Of a stretch of DNA of 64,000 nt, positions 36,032 to 45,309 are shown piece after piece; position 1 is the stretch's first letter, and each line of letters starts with the position of its first letter. The stretch comes from Mycobacteroides salmoniphilum (lineage in GTDB: Bacteria > Actinomycetota > Actinomycetes > Mycobacteriales > Mycobacteriaceae): positions 3,844,001 to 3,908,000 of the forward strand of contig NZ_CP024633.1 in the NCBI RefSeq assembly GCF_004924335.1. Reading direction: 5' to 3'. A program made the translations under genes and the position numbers. A model generated the notes under the pieces. That model made no database searches, was not told the DNA's origin, and saw nothing but the letters and a program-made list of their open reading frames with translations.

Positions 36032-37360
36032 TCATTCGAAAACCATTGCAGGAATTAACTTCTCGATCTCGGTGTGCAGTATCTGCTCAACCCGCCTGGC
36101 GTCGTTCTTTCTGGTGTCCAGTGTGGTGAAGTCGATACTCAGGCGTCCGTTATAGCTGGTGACGAAGTAGATCCGACCCTCCACCATCGCGACACCCCGT
36201 GTCGCGATGGCAGCGCTCAGGGGATGAAGTTCGACGCCACAACGAAAATCATGGATATCCACGCCGTCCGGCGTTGCGAACGCCGACACCCGCCCCCAGT
36301 TGGTGATCTGGATGGCAGTGAAGGTGGGCACCAAACCTGCCATCGGTACGAGAAGGAAATACTGTCTCACCAGCGACAGCGCCCTCCGGAAGTCACCGCG
36401 GACGAACGCGCTCTGGTGGATGCGGGTAGTCCGCAACCCATCGCGAATGTCCGCGACAACGCGGCGGGCGAGGTCGAGCGCTGCACTGCCTCGATTCACG
36501 TCAAGGATCATCTCGGCTATGCCCAGCACGTTGGTGCCCTCGGTCGGAGCGACCGGCGGATCGATCCGGGAGCGCAAGTTCACAAATGAGGAAATCGCCA
36601 CGGATAGTTCACTTTTCCCGGAGAGCTCGCGCTCGGCGAGCACCAGCGCCGCACTGACGAGCCCATTGAGCGTGACGCCATGTGCACGCCCCGCCTCCAC
36701 GAGCCGATCGGTCTGCTCCACCGACAGCTGAATGCGTGCGCGTTCCGCGCGACGTGGTCGCAGGGCGGTCCAGATCGATTCGGGGCCGCGGTATGCCGGA
36801 CGGAGGTCCATCATCTGCCGGGACGCCGGTTCGATATACCCACGCGCACGCAACAGCGTCTCGGCGCTGGCCGGAATGGGATGCGGCGCTGGTGTACTGA
36901 TCAGCCCCACGACGCCGTTCACCCGTCGTGTTCGCTCCGCGTAGAGCTGCCACACGTCATGCAGATATGCCATGGCGGCGTCGGCATCGGCGATCGCGTG
37001 GTGCAGAAGCAGCGTCACACGAAACTTCGCGCCGGACCGGCACACCCGCAGCGCACACACCTGCCCAAAGGGCAAGGCCGCCTTCCCGGCCACGACATAG
37101 TCCCCGACATCGGCATCACCGACATCCTGGAACACGACCTCCGGGCGCTCGCGAGGGTCGAATCGCAGTTCAAACCCTCTGCGCGACACATGGATCCGAC
37201 CGCCCAACAGCGGGTACAGGTCCACCATGCCGGCGAGGGCATCCTTCAGCGCAGCATCGTCCAGCGGTCCCGTGCCATAGCAATGTTGCGCCACCGTGGC
37301 ACCCGAGATGACGAACACAGACTCCGAAGGCGACAGAACGCGCGGCGGCAGCTCAGGCAT
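36032..37360 (-). CDS. PapA/condensation-type acyltransferase
   Basis: 442 residues from the ATG at 37360. The active-site motif is HHAIADADA at about 140-148 (HHxxxDA/G of the condensation/WS-DGAT/PapA superfamily). NWGRVSAF in the last third resembles the structural motif near the catalytic channel. PapA-like proteins esterify hydroxyl groups of mycobacterial lipids with acyl chains; the acceptor here is unknown. The LSPSE opening fits PapA5-like proteins. A triplet of CGATAC repeats lies upstream. Confidence 0.82.
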   Translation of the reverse strand: MPELPPRVLSPSESVFVISGATVAQHCYGTGPLDDAALKDALAGMVDLYPLLGGRIHVSRRGFELRFDPRERPEVVFQDVGDADVGDYVVAGKAALPFGQVCALRVCRSGAKFRVTLLLHHAIADADAAMAYLHDVWQLYAERTRRVNGVVGLISTPAPHPIPASAETLLRARGYIEPASRQMMDLRPAYRGPESIWTALRPRRAERARIQLSVEQTDRLVEAGRAHGVTLNGLVSAALVLAERELSGKSELSVAISSFVNLRSRIDPPVAPTEGTNVLGIAEMILDVNRGSAALDLARRVVADIRDGLRTTRIHQSAFVRGDFRRALSLVRQYFLLVPMAGLVPTFTAIQITNWGRVSAFATPDGVDIHDFRCGVELHPLSAAIATRGVAMVEGRIYFVTSYNGRLSIDFTTLDTRKNDARRVEQILHTEIEKLIPAMVFE

Positions 37361-37386
37361 GAAGCTCCTTAGACAAGCCAGGTATT

Positions 37387-37424
37387 CGATACACAGAGTT
37401 ATCGATACTGAAAGTACCCGATAC
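37387..37424. promoter_or_regulatory. Three CGATAC repeats at exact 16-base spacing
   Basis: CGATAC occurs at 37387-37392, 37403-37408 and 37419-37424, each 16 bases from the next, in the 169-base gap before the PapA-like gene. The first is part of GTATTCGATAC, a palindrome, and the second of TATCGATA. Even spacing on one strand suggests a multimeric regulator or direct-repeat operator. Confidence 0.5.
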
Positions 37425-37529
37425 TTGTCATATTGCCACGCATTACGCCATCGGCGCAGGCAGCGGGCTTAGCCGATACGCAGCGGCGAACCTGATCACG
37501 TCACCACACAGCGGGTAGTGCGGTGACTC

Positions 37530-39071
37530 CTATTCGGCGACCGCCGCCACCGCGACCGGCCGGACCGGCTGTTCGCAACCTTCGAAGGCGTAGTCATGGA
37601 GTGGGAAGGTGCGCGACGAGCGGCGCGCCGCCTGCGTCGACAGCGGCCGGATATACGCGGACTCGCCGTTGTGGTCGAAGTAGTAGCTGTTGGCCGTGAC
37701 ACAGTTGCCGGTCTGAAACAGCGAGTAGGTGTAGCGCGACCGCGCGTCCTGGGTCCAGGCATCGGCCGCGTCGACCCGCACCTCGACGTCGGTGGCCCCG
37801 AGTCGTTGCGCCTCGCCGATGACCCGCCCAATGTGAATTGCCGCGGTATCAACCACACTGTGGTAGGTGCCACCGGTCCACCCGTATTGGCCAAAGACGT
37901 TGAAGGTGTTGGGCAGTCCCGGTGTCGAGAAACCGTGATAGCTCTGGGGCACGTGACTCTGATAGAAGTCGGCCAGATCGAAGCCGTCCCGGCCGGTCAC
38001 CGGCCGGTCCCGGTACACCTGTGGATCGAAGAACAACCGGAAACCGGTGGCCAGGATCAAGATGTCGATCTCTCGTTCCACACCCGCCGCGGTTCGGACG
38101 CCCTTCTCGGTGATGGTCTCGATCGGGTCGGTCACCAGCTCCACATTGGACCGGTTGAAGGTCCGCAGGTAGGTGTTGGACGTGGCAGGGCGCTTGCACC
38201 CGAAGTCGTAATCGGGGGTGAGCCGGGCCCGCAGCTCCTTATCGGGTACTTGCAACCGATACGAGACATTGCCGAGCAGCCAACGCAGTGCCCCCGGGGT
38301 ATTGCCGAGACGCCCGGCGTAGAGCACCCCGTAGACGAGAGCGCCACCCACGATGAACTCCAGGCCCTCTTGAAGTAGCCGTTGCGTTGTGGGCACCCGG
38401 CGGAACAACGCCCGCAATGGTCCCGGCATGCTCGGGTCGATCTTGGGGAAGACCCAGATCGGGGTGCGTTGGTAGACGTCGAGATGGCCCACTTCACCTG
38501 CGATTTCGGGAATGATCTGCACGGCGCTGGCCCCGGTACCGACGACGGCGACGCGCTTACCCTGCAGATCGACGCTGTGGTCCCAGGCGGCCGAACGCAG
38601 GACGGTGCCGCGGAAGTCCTCCAGCCCCTTCAGTTCAGCCGGTTTGGGTTCGGGGAATGGTCCGGCCGCGACGACGACGAACCTCGCCGTCACCTCCTGC
38701 CCATTGACCTGAAGCCGCCACAACTTCGCGTCCTCGTCCCAGGTGCGAGCACCGACATCGCTGCCGAATCTGACGAAACGCTGTACATCGTTTTCTCGGT
38801 ACAGCCGCTCGATATAGCTGAGCACCTCCCCGCCCTTGGCGTAAAACCTGGTCCACTCCGGGTTCAGGGCATGACGAAACTGGTAGGCCTGCGCCGGAAT
38901 GTCCACACCAATACCGGGATAGACGTTCTGCCGCCAGGTACCACCAACGCCGTCCATGCGCTCGTAGATGACGAAGTCTTCGATACCTCGGCGGCGCAGC
39001 TCCAATCCGATACCGAATCCGGCCAGCCCGGCACCGATGACGGCGACATAGTGATCAGGTTGGCCGGTCAT
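37530..39071 (-). CDS. Flavin-containing monooxygenase, Baeyer-Villiger type
   Basis: 513 residues, overlapping the ferritin-like gene by an ATGA. FAD motif GAGLAG at 13-18, GGTW at 43-46, NADPH motif GTGASAVQ. The fingerprint is FRGTVLRSAAWD at about 153-164, with Arg in place of His. Last gene of the 42981-37530 operon. It probably oxidises a ketone or hydrophobic substrate using NADPH and O2; the Arg substitution may alter this chemistry. Confidence 0.9.
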   Translation of the reverse strand: MTGQPDHYVAVIGAGLAGFGIGLELRRRGIEDFVIYERMDGVGGTWRQNVYPGIGVDIPAQAYQFRHALNPEWTRFYAKGGEVLSYIERLYRENDVQRFVRFGSDVGARTWDEDAKLWRLQVNGQEVTARFVVVAAGPFPEPKPAELKGLEDFRGTVLRSAAWDHSVDLQGKRVAVVGTGASAVQIIPEIAGEVGHLDVYQRTPIWVFPKIDPSMPGPLRALFRRVPTTQRLLQEGLEFIVGGALVYGVLYAGRLGNTPGALRWLLGNVSYRLQVPDKELRARLTPDYDFGCKRPATSNTYLRTFNRSNVELVTDPIETITEKGVRTAAGVEREIDILILATGFRLFFDPQVYRDRPVTGRDGFDLADFYQSHVPQSYHGFSTPGLPNTFNVFGQYGWTGGTYHSVVDTAAIHIGRVIGEAQRLGATDVEVRVDAADAWTQDARSRYTYSLFQTGNCVTANSYYFDHNGESAYIRPLSTQAARRSSRTFPLHDYAFEGCEQPVRPVAVAAVAE

Positions 39072-40009
39072 GCAATGGCCTCATAGGTGAGTTCCTTGGA
39101 CCAGCTCGGCTGTTCGGCAAGCCAGCGCTTCGGGTAGTAGTCGGACAGCTTGACCATGGTGTTGGCCACCGCGTGATACGGGCCGTGAAGTGGGTTCTGC
39201 GCGTTGGTGATCATCGCCGCGCCGAGCCGCAGTACCTGGTACACCAGCAATCGAGTGCCCTTGCCGCGGCTGCCGACATTGACGAACCGTTCCATGGCGT
39301 CATACAAACGCTGTTCGCTCAGGCCCATGCCGATCAGATTGCCCTTGATTCTGTTGATGAGGGGGATCCCAGTGCCGAGCCCTAACAACAACCCCATCAG
39401 CAACGAGGGGCTGAGCACAGTGGCGACATTCTCGATGACGACACGGCGTAGATTGCCCTGCCCCATCATGTCCAGTACGTGGAAATCCACTGCCAGATGG
39501 CGTGATTCGTCGGAGTTGATATGCCGGAAGGCCTGGTGACAGATGGGGTCATTGACCTCCTCCAGCAGGAACTTCAGCAGCGCACCGTCCAGGGCCACTT
39601 CCAGCAACGGGATGATGGTGCCCAACACGGTGAGCGACAGCCCGTCCGAATACCTGTCCAGCCATTCAATAGCCAAGCGCACATTCACATTCGGAACAGG
39701 AACTTCATCCTTCTCGAGCATGCCCCAGCGCCGCATCAGTGCCAGCTCGGCATTGGCGTGCTTCTGTTCCTCGGCGTGGAAGTACCGATAGATCTCCGCG
39801 AGCGTCTCATTGGGGGCCTTTTTGGCCAACGCCGAAAACCCACGCGCGCCGATATTTTCGATCCACACCAGATCGGCCATGAAGGCCTTCAGCTTGGGCC
39901 GCTGCTCATCGGTGATCTGCTCGGCGCCAGGAGCATCCCAGTCCACATCAGCCAGGGCCCACTGCTTGTCCTTGATGGTCTGCAGCATGTCTTCCAGAAC
40001 AATGGCCAT
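39068..40009 (-). CDS. Ferritin-like diiron protein
   Basis: 313 residues from the ATG at 40009 with AGGAAGG upstream. Ferritin-like metal ligand pattern: an early Glu (WIENIGARG), FHAEEQKHANAE, a Glu near LLEVALDG, and NSDESRHLAVDFH. This is the four-helix E / E..H / E / E..H arrangement of diiron carboxylate proteins, without other domains. Located between two monooxygenase genes, it may be another O2-activating enzyme whose reductase is encoded elsewhere. Function inferred, not recognised. Confidence 0.75.
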   Translation of the reverse strand: MAIVLEDMLQTIKDKQWALADVDWDAPGAEQITDEQRPKLKAFMADLVWIENIGARGFSALAKKAPNETLAEIYRYFHAEEQKHANAELALMRRWGMLEKDEVPVPNVNVRLAIEWLDRYSDGLSLTVLGTIIPLLEVALDGALLKFLLEEVNDPICHQAFRHINSDESRHLAVDFHVLDMMGQGNLRRVVIENVATVLSPSLLMGLLLGLGTGIPLINRIKGNLIGMGLSEQRLYDAMERFVNVGSRGKGTRLLVYQVLRLGAAMITNAQNPLHGPYHAVANTMVKLSDYYPKRWLAEQPSWSKELTYEAIA

Positions 40010-40021
40010 CTCTTCGCCTTC

Positions 40022-42061
40022 CTATGCGGTCCGGGCCGTACGCAGGGGCTGTTGGGCCAGCACCCCGGTGATGAATCTGGCGGCCTCGCCCAGCGCCGCG
40101 TTGGCCTCCGGAATCAACCGGGGCAGGGCCTGGAACACGTGGATCTGCTCGGGCCAAATCTGCAGGTCGCATTGCCCACCGGCGCTTTCGATCATTCGTG
40201 CCAGCTCCTGCGCGTCGGCGGCCAGGAACTCGGCCCCGCCAGCCTGAATCAGAGTGGGCGGCAGGGAGATTCCGGCGGGGAAGCTCAGACGCAGGCGCGG
40301 CGAGTCGGCAGGCTCAAAGCGGGTGTACTTGTCCACCAGATGTTTGGCGGCGGCCGCGGTGATGGCGGGGTCAGGCCGCACCTTCTCACGTTCGGCGGCC
40401 AAACCGAGCGTCATGTCCAGCAATGGCGAGAACAACGCCACCGCACCGGGCTGCGGCACGCTCAGCCGATGGTTCTCGATGAGCAGGTCAACCGCGAGAT
40501 GCCCGCCCGCAGAATCACCGGCAACCACAATGTTCTGGGCGGCATGACCACGCTCCAGCAGCCAGTCGTAGGCGGCCCGGACGTCGTCGGCGGCCGCTGG
40601 AAAGACATGTTCGGGTGCCAACCGGTAGTCGACGGTGAAGGCTGGCAGTCCGGTCGCCTCCGACAGACGGGCGACCATCGAACGGTGGGTTTTTGCCGAG
40701 CAGATGACGTAGCCGCTGCCGTGGATGTACAGAATGGCAGGGCCCGGGTCGTCGGCGCTGAGCGCTGCCCCCGCCCGAACCCATTCTCCCCGTATCGGAT
40801 CCCTTAATCGCACCACCTCGGCGCCGCGGGGCATCGATCCACCGACCGCCATGATGGTCGCGACAATACGTCGCGCCAGCAGCACACCTGGCTTGCCCGT
40901 CTTGTCCAGACGAGCTCGAGACAGCACGGGCCGCAACCCCATGGCGGTGAGCGCTGTGGTGGCCTTGGTGCGCATCGAGGCATCAGAGACCGCTGCTGCG
41001 GCCATGTCCGCGGTGCGCAATGCCAACGACACTCCACCGACTACGGCGTTAATTCGCGCCTGCGTCTTGCGAGCACTGTCGCGACTCGGTTCGGTAGCCG
41101 GCAGATCGGCGAGGAACAAGTTCGGGAAGCCCGCCACTGTGGCCGAAACGCGGCCTGTCGGCTTCAACTGACGACGCTGGGCCCCCACCACCGGCACCAC
41201 TGCGATGCTCGATCCCGCATCCGGGCTGGACGCGAAGACCACGACATCGCACTGGTGGTCGATACCTTCGGCGGTGCGGATGCCTCCACTGCTGAATCGG
41301 GCAATGGGCCAGGTAACCAGCTTGCAGTTGGGAGCCTGCAGTGCGGTAAGGAACTCATCGGTCACCACGACGTTGGGGCGACCGGTGAGCCTCAGCGGCG
41401 TCAGTTGACGCCGAATCCAGGGGTCCGGCACACGCCGGCGCAGGTTGCGCTGAGCCACCACTTCAAGCAACCCGCGTGTTTTGGGACTCCTACCCGAGAA
41501 CCAGGCCTGGCGTGTCTCACGGCGCAGCGTGCGATCGACCAGCTGCCCCAGGCGGCCACTTGTCCGCGGCAGTACCCAATCGGGTGAACTTTGGAAAAGC
41601 TTGACACTGGCGGCATTTCGCACCACTACGGGTAGCACTGATGCGGCAGCGGCACTGTTGCCGACAACGGCGACGCGCAGCCCGGCAAGCTCTGTACCGT
41701 CACCGATCCGGGCGGCGTCGAGGATCTTTCCTGCGTACCCCTCGATGCCCCGGATGTCGGGACTACCGTCCACCGATCCAGTCGCCAGCACCACCGCGCG
41801 GGCGGTAAAGCGCTGTCCGGCTTCCGTGTCCACGATCCACACGTCATCGTCGAGCGCGACCCGGGTGACATCATTGCCAAACTTCACGTACGGATCGAGC
41901 GTGAACAGGGCAATGGTGTCGTCACGCCAGCTTCCCGGTGCCGGGCGGGCGCGGTCGAGCACGGTGAAGTCGGTGATCCCGGCCTCTTGCAAACCCACCG
42001 CGATGCCCAATCCGGTGTATCCGGCGCCGACGACGACGACCGGCAGCGCAGAGCCCGTCAT
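40022..42061 (-). CDS. Fusion of a shortened flavin monooxygenase and an alpha/beta hydrolase
   Basis: 679 residues from the ATG at 42061, whose A is shared with the stop of the SDR gene (TGATG). The N-terminal part (1-about 380) keeps GAGYTG at 12-17 but has PGSWRDD instead of GGTW, and lacks about 60 residues that normally carry YPG...D.P and the following helices; the second nucleotide motif is VVGNSAAAAS, not GxGxxG. The C-terminal part (about 420-670) is an HSL-type hydrolase with HGSG at 447-450, GDSAG at 515-519 and EQIHVF. The monooxygenase half may be inactive or a scaffold; the hydrolase half looks intact. Confidence 0.85.
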   Translation of the reverse strand: MTGSALPVVVVGAGYTGLGIAVGLQEAGITDFTVLDRARPAPGSWRDDTIALFTLDPYVKFGNDVTRVALDDDVWIVDTEAGQRFTARAVVLATGSVDGSPDIRGIEGYAGKILDAARIGDGTELAGLRVAVVGNSAAAASVLPVVVRNAASVKLFQSSPDWVLPRTSGRLGQLVDRTLRRETRQAWFSGRSPKTRGLLEVVAQRNLRRRVPDPWIRRQLTPLRLTGRPNVVVTDEFLTALQAPNCKLVTWPIARFSSGGIRTAEGIDHQCDVVVFASSPDAGSSIAVVPVVGAQRRQLKPTGRVSATVAGFPNLFLADLPATEPSRDSARKTQARINAVVGGVSLALRTADMAAAAVSDASMRTKATTALTAMGLRPVLSRARLDKTGKPGVLLARRIVATIMAVGGSMPRGAEVVRLRDPIRGEWVRAGAALSADDPGPAILYIHGSGYVICSAKTHRSMVARLSEATGLPAFTVDYRLAPEHVFPAAADDVRAAYDWLLERGHAAQNIVVAGDSAGGHLAVDLLIENHRLSVPQPGAVALFSPLLDMTLGLAAEREKVRPDPAITAAAAKHLVDKYTRFEPADSPRLRLSFPAGISLPPTLIQAGGAEFLAADAQELARMIESAGGQCDLQIWPEQIHVFQALPRLIPEANAALGEAARFITGVLAQQPLRTARTA

Positions 42062-42981
42062 CAGCGCACCACCGTGACCGGGGATTGCTGTTCGTAGGCG
42101 GAATCCCACAACTTATGCGGATCGGTGTCCTCGGGCAGCAGCCTGCCCAACCGCGAGATGATTCCGGTGCCCCACGAATAAGGCACGGGCGCATGGCGTT
42201 TCATCGCCCAGATGAGTTTGGCGTCGGGCTGCGGAACCACATACAGCCGCCCCCGATCGTGCGCGTTGAGAGTCGTCTTCGCGATCCACTCCGGCGACAC
42301 GCCAACCCATTTGAACGCGGTGCTCGCGAGGTTGGTGAGTGGCCCGGGGATGCGCGCGCCGTCGAGGATGTTGGTCTTGACGGCCGTGGGACACAGCACC
42401 GTTACCCGCACCCCGCTGCCCGCCAGCTCCGCACGCAACGTCTCCGACAGCGCGAGCACGGCCGCCTTGCTGACGTTGTACGGACCCATCAGTGGCGCGG
42501 CCGCGAAACTGGCGGCCGACGATACATTGATGATGCCGCCGAATCCCAGCTCACGCAGCCGGGGGGTGAAAACCTGGCAACCGTAGATCATTCCCCACAT
42601 GTTGATACCGATGGTGGCGTTCCAGTCGTCCATCGACACCTCGCCGATGGGTTTGCCGCCGGTACCGATACCCGCGTTGTTGATGACCAGATCAGGGGCA
42701 TGCCCCAGCCAGGCGGTCGCGGTATCGGCGAGCGTGACTATCTCGTCGTACGAACTGACATCACACACGACGGGGTGCGCGTTGTCAGATCCGAGCTTGT
42801 CGGCGGTCTCCCGCGCGCTGGCCAGGTTGATATCGGCACACACCACTCGGCCGCCGCGGGCCACGATGGCCTCTGCGAAGGCGCGTCCAATACCGCTGCC
42901 CGCGCCGGTCACCACCGCGCTCGCCCCGTAGCTGACCTTTGGACGTCGGCGCGGGTAGGCTCCCGCGTCGGGTGCCGTCAT
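42061..42981 (-). CDS. Short-chain dehydrogenase/reductase
   Basis: 306 residues from the ATG at 42981, eight bases after AAGGG; ATG 42987 and GTG 42990 are also in frame. TGAGSGIGRAFAEA, NNAGIG and PYNVSKAAVLALSE mark a classical NAD(P)-dependent SDR with catalytic Tyr/Lys. First gene of the operon SDR - fusion - ferritin-like - monooxygenase. An inverted repeat suited to an operator lies 24-40 bases upstream. Confidence 0.88.
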   Translation of the reverse strand: MTAPDAGAYPRRRPKVSYGASAVVTGAGSGIGRAFAEAIVARGGRVVCADINLASARETADKLGSDNAHPVVCDVSSYDEIVTLADTATAWLGHAPDLVINNAGIGTGGKPIGEVSMDDWNATIGINMWGMIYGCQVFTPRLRELGFGGIINVSSAASFAAAPLMGPYNVSKAAVLALSETLRAELAGSGVRVTVLCPTAVKTNILDGARIPGPLTNLASTAFKWVGVSPEWIAKTTLNAHDRGRLYVVPQPDAKLIWAMKRHAPVPYSWGTGIISRLGRLLPEDTDPHKLWDSAYEQQSPVTVVR

Positions 42982-43004
42982 TGGCATCACCCTTCGCTTG
43001 TCGC

Positions 43005-43027
43005 TTACGCATCACTCGTAAACGTAA
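43005..43027. promoter_or_regulatory. TTACG-7-CGTAA operator candidate with extra half-site
   Basis: TTACGCATCACTCGTAA at 43005-43021 is a perfect 5-7-5 inverted repeat, followed by another CGTAA at 43023-43027. It lies immediately upstream of the operon starting at 42981 and would suit a TetR- or MarR-type repressor. No regulator gene is adjacent. Confidence 0.45.
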
Positions 43028-43104
43028 ACCAAGCGTGTGTCACGCCCGCCCGCTTGTCAAGGGTCCGGCGAGATTAATGTCGGGTTAGTCGTACCGCGCG
43101 AAGA

Positions 43105-43659
43105 TTACTGCAACGCGGGCAGGCCATCAATCGAGCTGCCGTTCTTCTCCAGCGCGCTCTCCAGGGTCATCTTCTCCGCGGGCACCTTCTCGATATGCTT
43201 CTCATACACGTCTCGATGACCCACGAAATCCATCAGCGGAACCGAGTAGCCGCAGGAGTCGGACACCCGGGTGACGTCAACCAAAATGATTGAGCGCGTA
43301 CCTTTTTCGAGCTTCTTGTCGAAGTGGCTACGGAGCTTCGGATAGTCGGATTCGTTGAACTGCACCACACGGGCGCGGCCGTGCAACCGGATGATGCGGC
43401 AGCGCTTGTCGAACGAGCAGAACATGAGCACGATGCGCCCGTTATCGCGCACGTGCGCGATGGTCTCCGCACCGCTGCCGAAGTAGTCCAGGTAGCCCAC
43501 GTGGCGTGGCCCGAACACCGCGAAGGTCCCGGCCATCCCCTTGGGAGACACGTTGACGTGCCCTTCGGGACCGCTCGGTGCGGTGCCCACGAAGAACACC
43601 GGCTGCTCGGTCAGCCATCGAGCGAGCGTGTCGTCGATCTCCTCGTACACCTGACCCAT
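43105..43659 (-). CDS. Pyridoxamine 5'-phosphate oxidase family (PPOX) protein
   Basis: 184 residues from the ATG at 43659; a TTG at 43689 would add ten residues. The start MGQVYEEIDDTLARWL, the FFVGTAP...GHVNVSPKG stretch and DYFGSGAETIAHVRDNGR are typical of the flavin/F420-binding split-barrel PPOX proteins common in mycobacteria. Probably binds FMN or F420 and acts on an unknown small molecule. It lies 51 bases downstream of the ligase gene on the same strand. Confidence 0.82.
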   Translation of the reverse strand: MGQVYEEIDDTLARWLTEQPVFFVGTAPSGPEGHVNVSPKGMAGTFAVFGPRHVGYLDYFGSGAETIAHVRDNGRIVLMFCSFDKRCRIIRLHGRARVVQFNESDYPKLRSHFDKKLEKGTRSIILVDVTRVSDSCGYSVPLMDFVGHRDVYEKHIEKVPAEKMTLESALEKNGSSIDGLPALQ

Positions 43660-43710
43660 ACGGTCCAGGATGCCACTCGGGTCTGACAACCCGCCACTGG
43701 ATTTCGCAGG

Positions 43711-45285
43711 TCAGGTGCGTGCGCGCAGGTCCTTGCGCAGGATCTTGCCCGCAGCGCTCTTGGGGATGGCGTCGATGAACTCCACCTGTCGAATCCGCTT
43801 GTGCGGAGCCACGTTCTGTTGGACGAAGGTCATGACCTCCTCATCGGTGAGGTCCTGATCGGTGCGGACCACGAACGCCTTGGGAATCTCACCGCTGGAC
43901 GGGTCGGGAACGCCGATGACGGCAGCGTCGCCAATACCCGGGTGAGTCAGCAGCAACGCCTCCAACTCGGCGGGCGGCACCTGGTAGCCCTTGTACTTGA
44001 TGAGCTCCTTGAGCCGGTCGACGATCGTCACCACTCCGTCGGCGCGCACGACCGCGATATCTCCGGTGTGCAGGAACCCGTCGGGTTCGATCGTCGCTGC
44101 GGTGGCCTCCTCGTTGCCGAGGTAACCGGCCATCACATTGGGGCCGCGCACCAGCAGCTCGCCGGGCGCGCTCTCGCCCTCGGCAGGAATCTCGATCTCC
44201 GCGCCGGTCTCGGTGTCGATGAGCTTGTTCTCAGAATTCGGCACCGGGATACCCACCGAGTTCAGCGGGATATCGGGCCGACCCGGTGGAATGAGGTGGC
44301 TGACGGGGCTGAGCTCGGTCATCCCGTAGCCCTGGCTGACGCGGCAATTCAGACGCGCGGCAACGGCATTGCCCAGCTGCTCGTCCAACGGGGCAGCGCC
44401 CGAGAACACCGAGCGCAGGCAGGAGACGTCGTACTTGTCGACGTCCGGGTGCTTGGCCAGCACCACCGCCACCGGCGGGGCGACAAAGACGTGGTCCACG
44501 CGGTAGTTGGCGATGGAGCCCAGGAAGGTGTCGAGCTCGAACCGGGGCAGGATCACCAGCTCGGCGCCCAGCTTGAGTTGCACGTTGAGCAGGACGACCA
44601 GACCGTAGATGTGGAAGAACGGAAGGACGGCCAGCACCCGGTCGCCTCGTTCCACCCCGTAGAGGTGCTTGGCCTGAGCGATATTGGCGACCAGGTTGTA
44701 GTGGGTGAGCATGACACCCTTGGCCTTACCGGTGGTTCCCGAGGAGTACGGCAGCACCGCCAAATGCGTTGCCGGGTCAAAGGAAATCTCCGGCGGCGCC
44801 AGATCGGGCCGCACGATATCGGCGAGCGAGAGGCGCCCCTCGACGGGGTCGACGGTGATCACGTCGACGGCATCAATACCCGCGATCTCCGCGGCCTCCA
44901 GCGCGCGCGACAGCAGCGGCGACACCGTGAAGACGAGCTGCGCCTTGGAGTCAATGAGTTGCTTGGCCAGTTCCTCGGCGGTGTACAACACGTTGACGGT
45001 GCTCGCGGTGCCGCCCGCGCGCAGGATGCCGTGCAAGACCACGGCGAAGGCCGAGCAGTTCGGCAGGAAGACCGCCGCGACGTCGCCGAGACCAAATCCG
45101 CGGGCGGCCAGACCCGCCGCCGCCGCGTCAATCTGCGCACGCAGCTCGCCAAAGGTGGTCTGCGCCCCGGAAAGCCCGTCGATGAGCGCGACACGGTCGT
45201 CGTCTCCGCTCGTGTCGCCGAACACGTACTCGTAGACAGAGCAGTCGGGAATGGAAACGTCGGGCAGAGGGCTACGGAACGTCAC
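43711..45285 (-). CDS. 4-coumarate-CoA ligase-like AMP-dependent synthetase
   Basis: 524 residues from the GTG at 45285. Adenylate-forming motifs: YSSGTTGKAKGV (P-loop) at about 174-185, YGMTE (A5), TGD (A7), and the C-terminal GKILRKDL with the catalytic Lys (A10). The size and VPPAELEALLLTHP segment fit plant-type 4CL/FadD ligases that activate aryl or fatty acids to acyl-CoA. It follows ybjN by 24 bases, in a region that has been inserted relative to M. tuberculosis. Confidence 0.9.
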   Translation of the reverse strand: MTFRSPLPDVSIPDCSVYEYVFGDTSGDDDRVALIDGLSGAQTTFGELRAQIDAAAAGLAARGFGLGDVAAVFLPNCSAFAVVLHGILRAGGTASTVNVLYTAEELAKQLIDSKAQLVFTVSPLLSRALEAAEIAGIDAVDVITVDPVEGRLSLADIVRPDLAPPEISFDPATHLAVLPYSSGTTGKAKGVMLTHYNLVANIAQAKHLYGVERGDRVLAVLPFFHIYGLVVLLNVQLKLGAELVILPRFELDTFLGSIANYRVDHVFVAPPVAVVLAKHPDVDKYDVSCLRSVFSGAAPLDEQLGNAVAARLNCRVSQGYGMTELSPVSHLIPPGRPDIPLNSVGIPVPNSENKLIDTETGAEIEIPAEGESAPGELLVRGPNVMAGYLGNEEATAATIEPDGFLHTGDIAVVRADGVVTIVDRLKELIKYKGYQVPPAELEALLLTHPGIGDAAVIGVPDPSSGEIPKAFVVRTDQDLTDEEVMTFVQQNVAPHKRIRQVEFIDAIPKSAAGKILRKDLRART

Positions 45286-45309
45286 GCCGGACAGTCTTGC
45301 ACGCCGCGT

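Noticed and set aside
39521..40807. 428-codon plus-strand frame rich in Gln and Gly
   Set aside because: Antisense to the ferritin-like and fusion genes; shadow.
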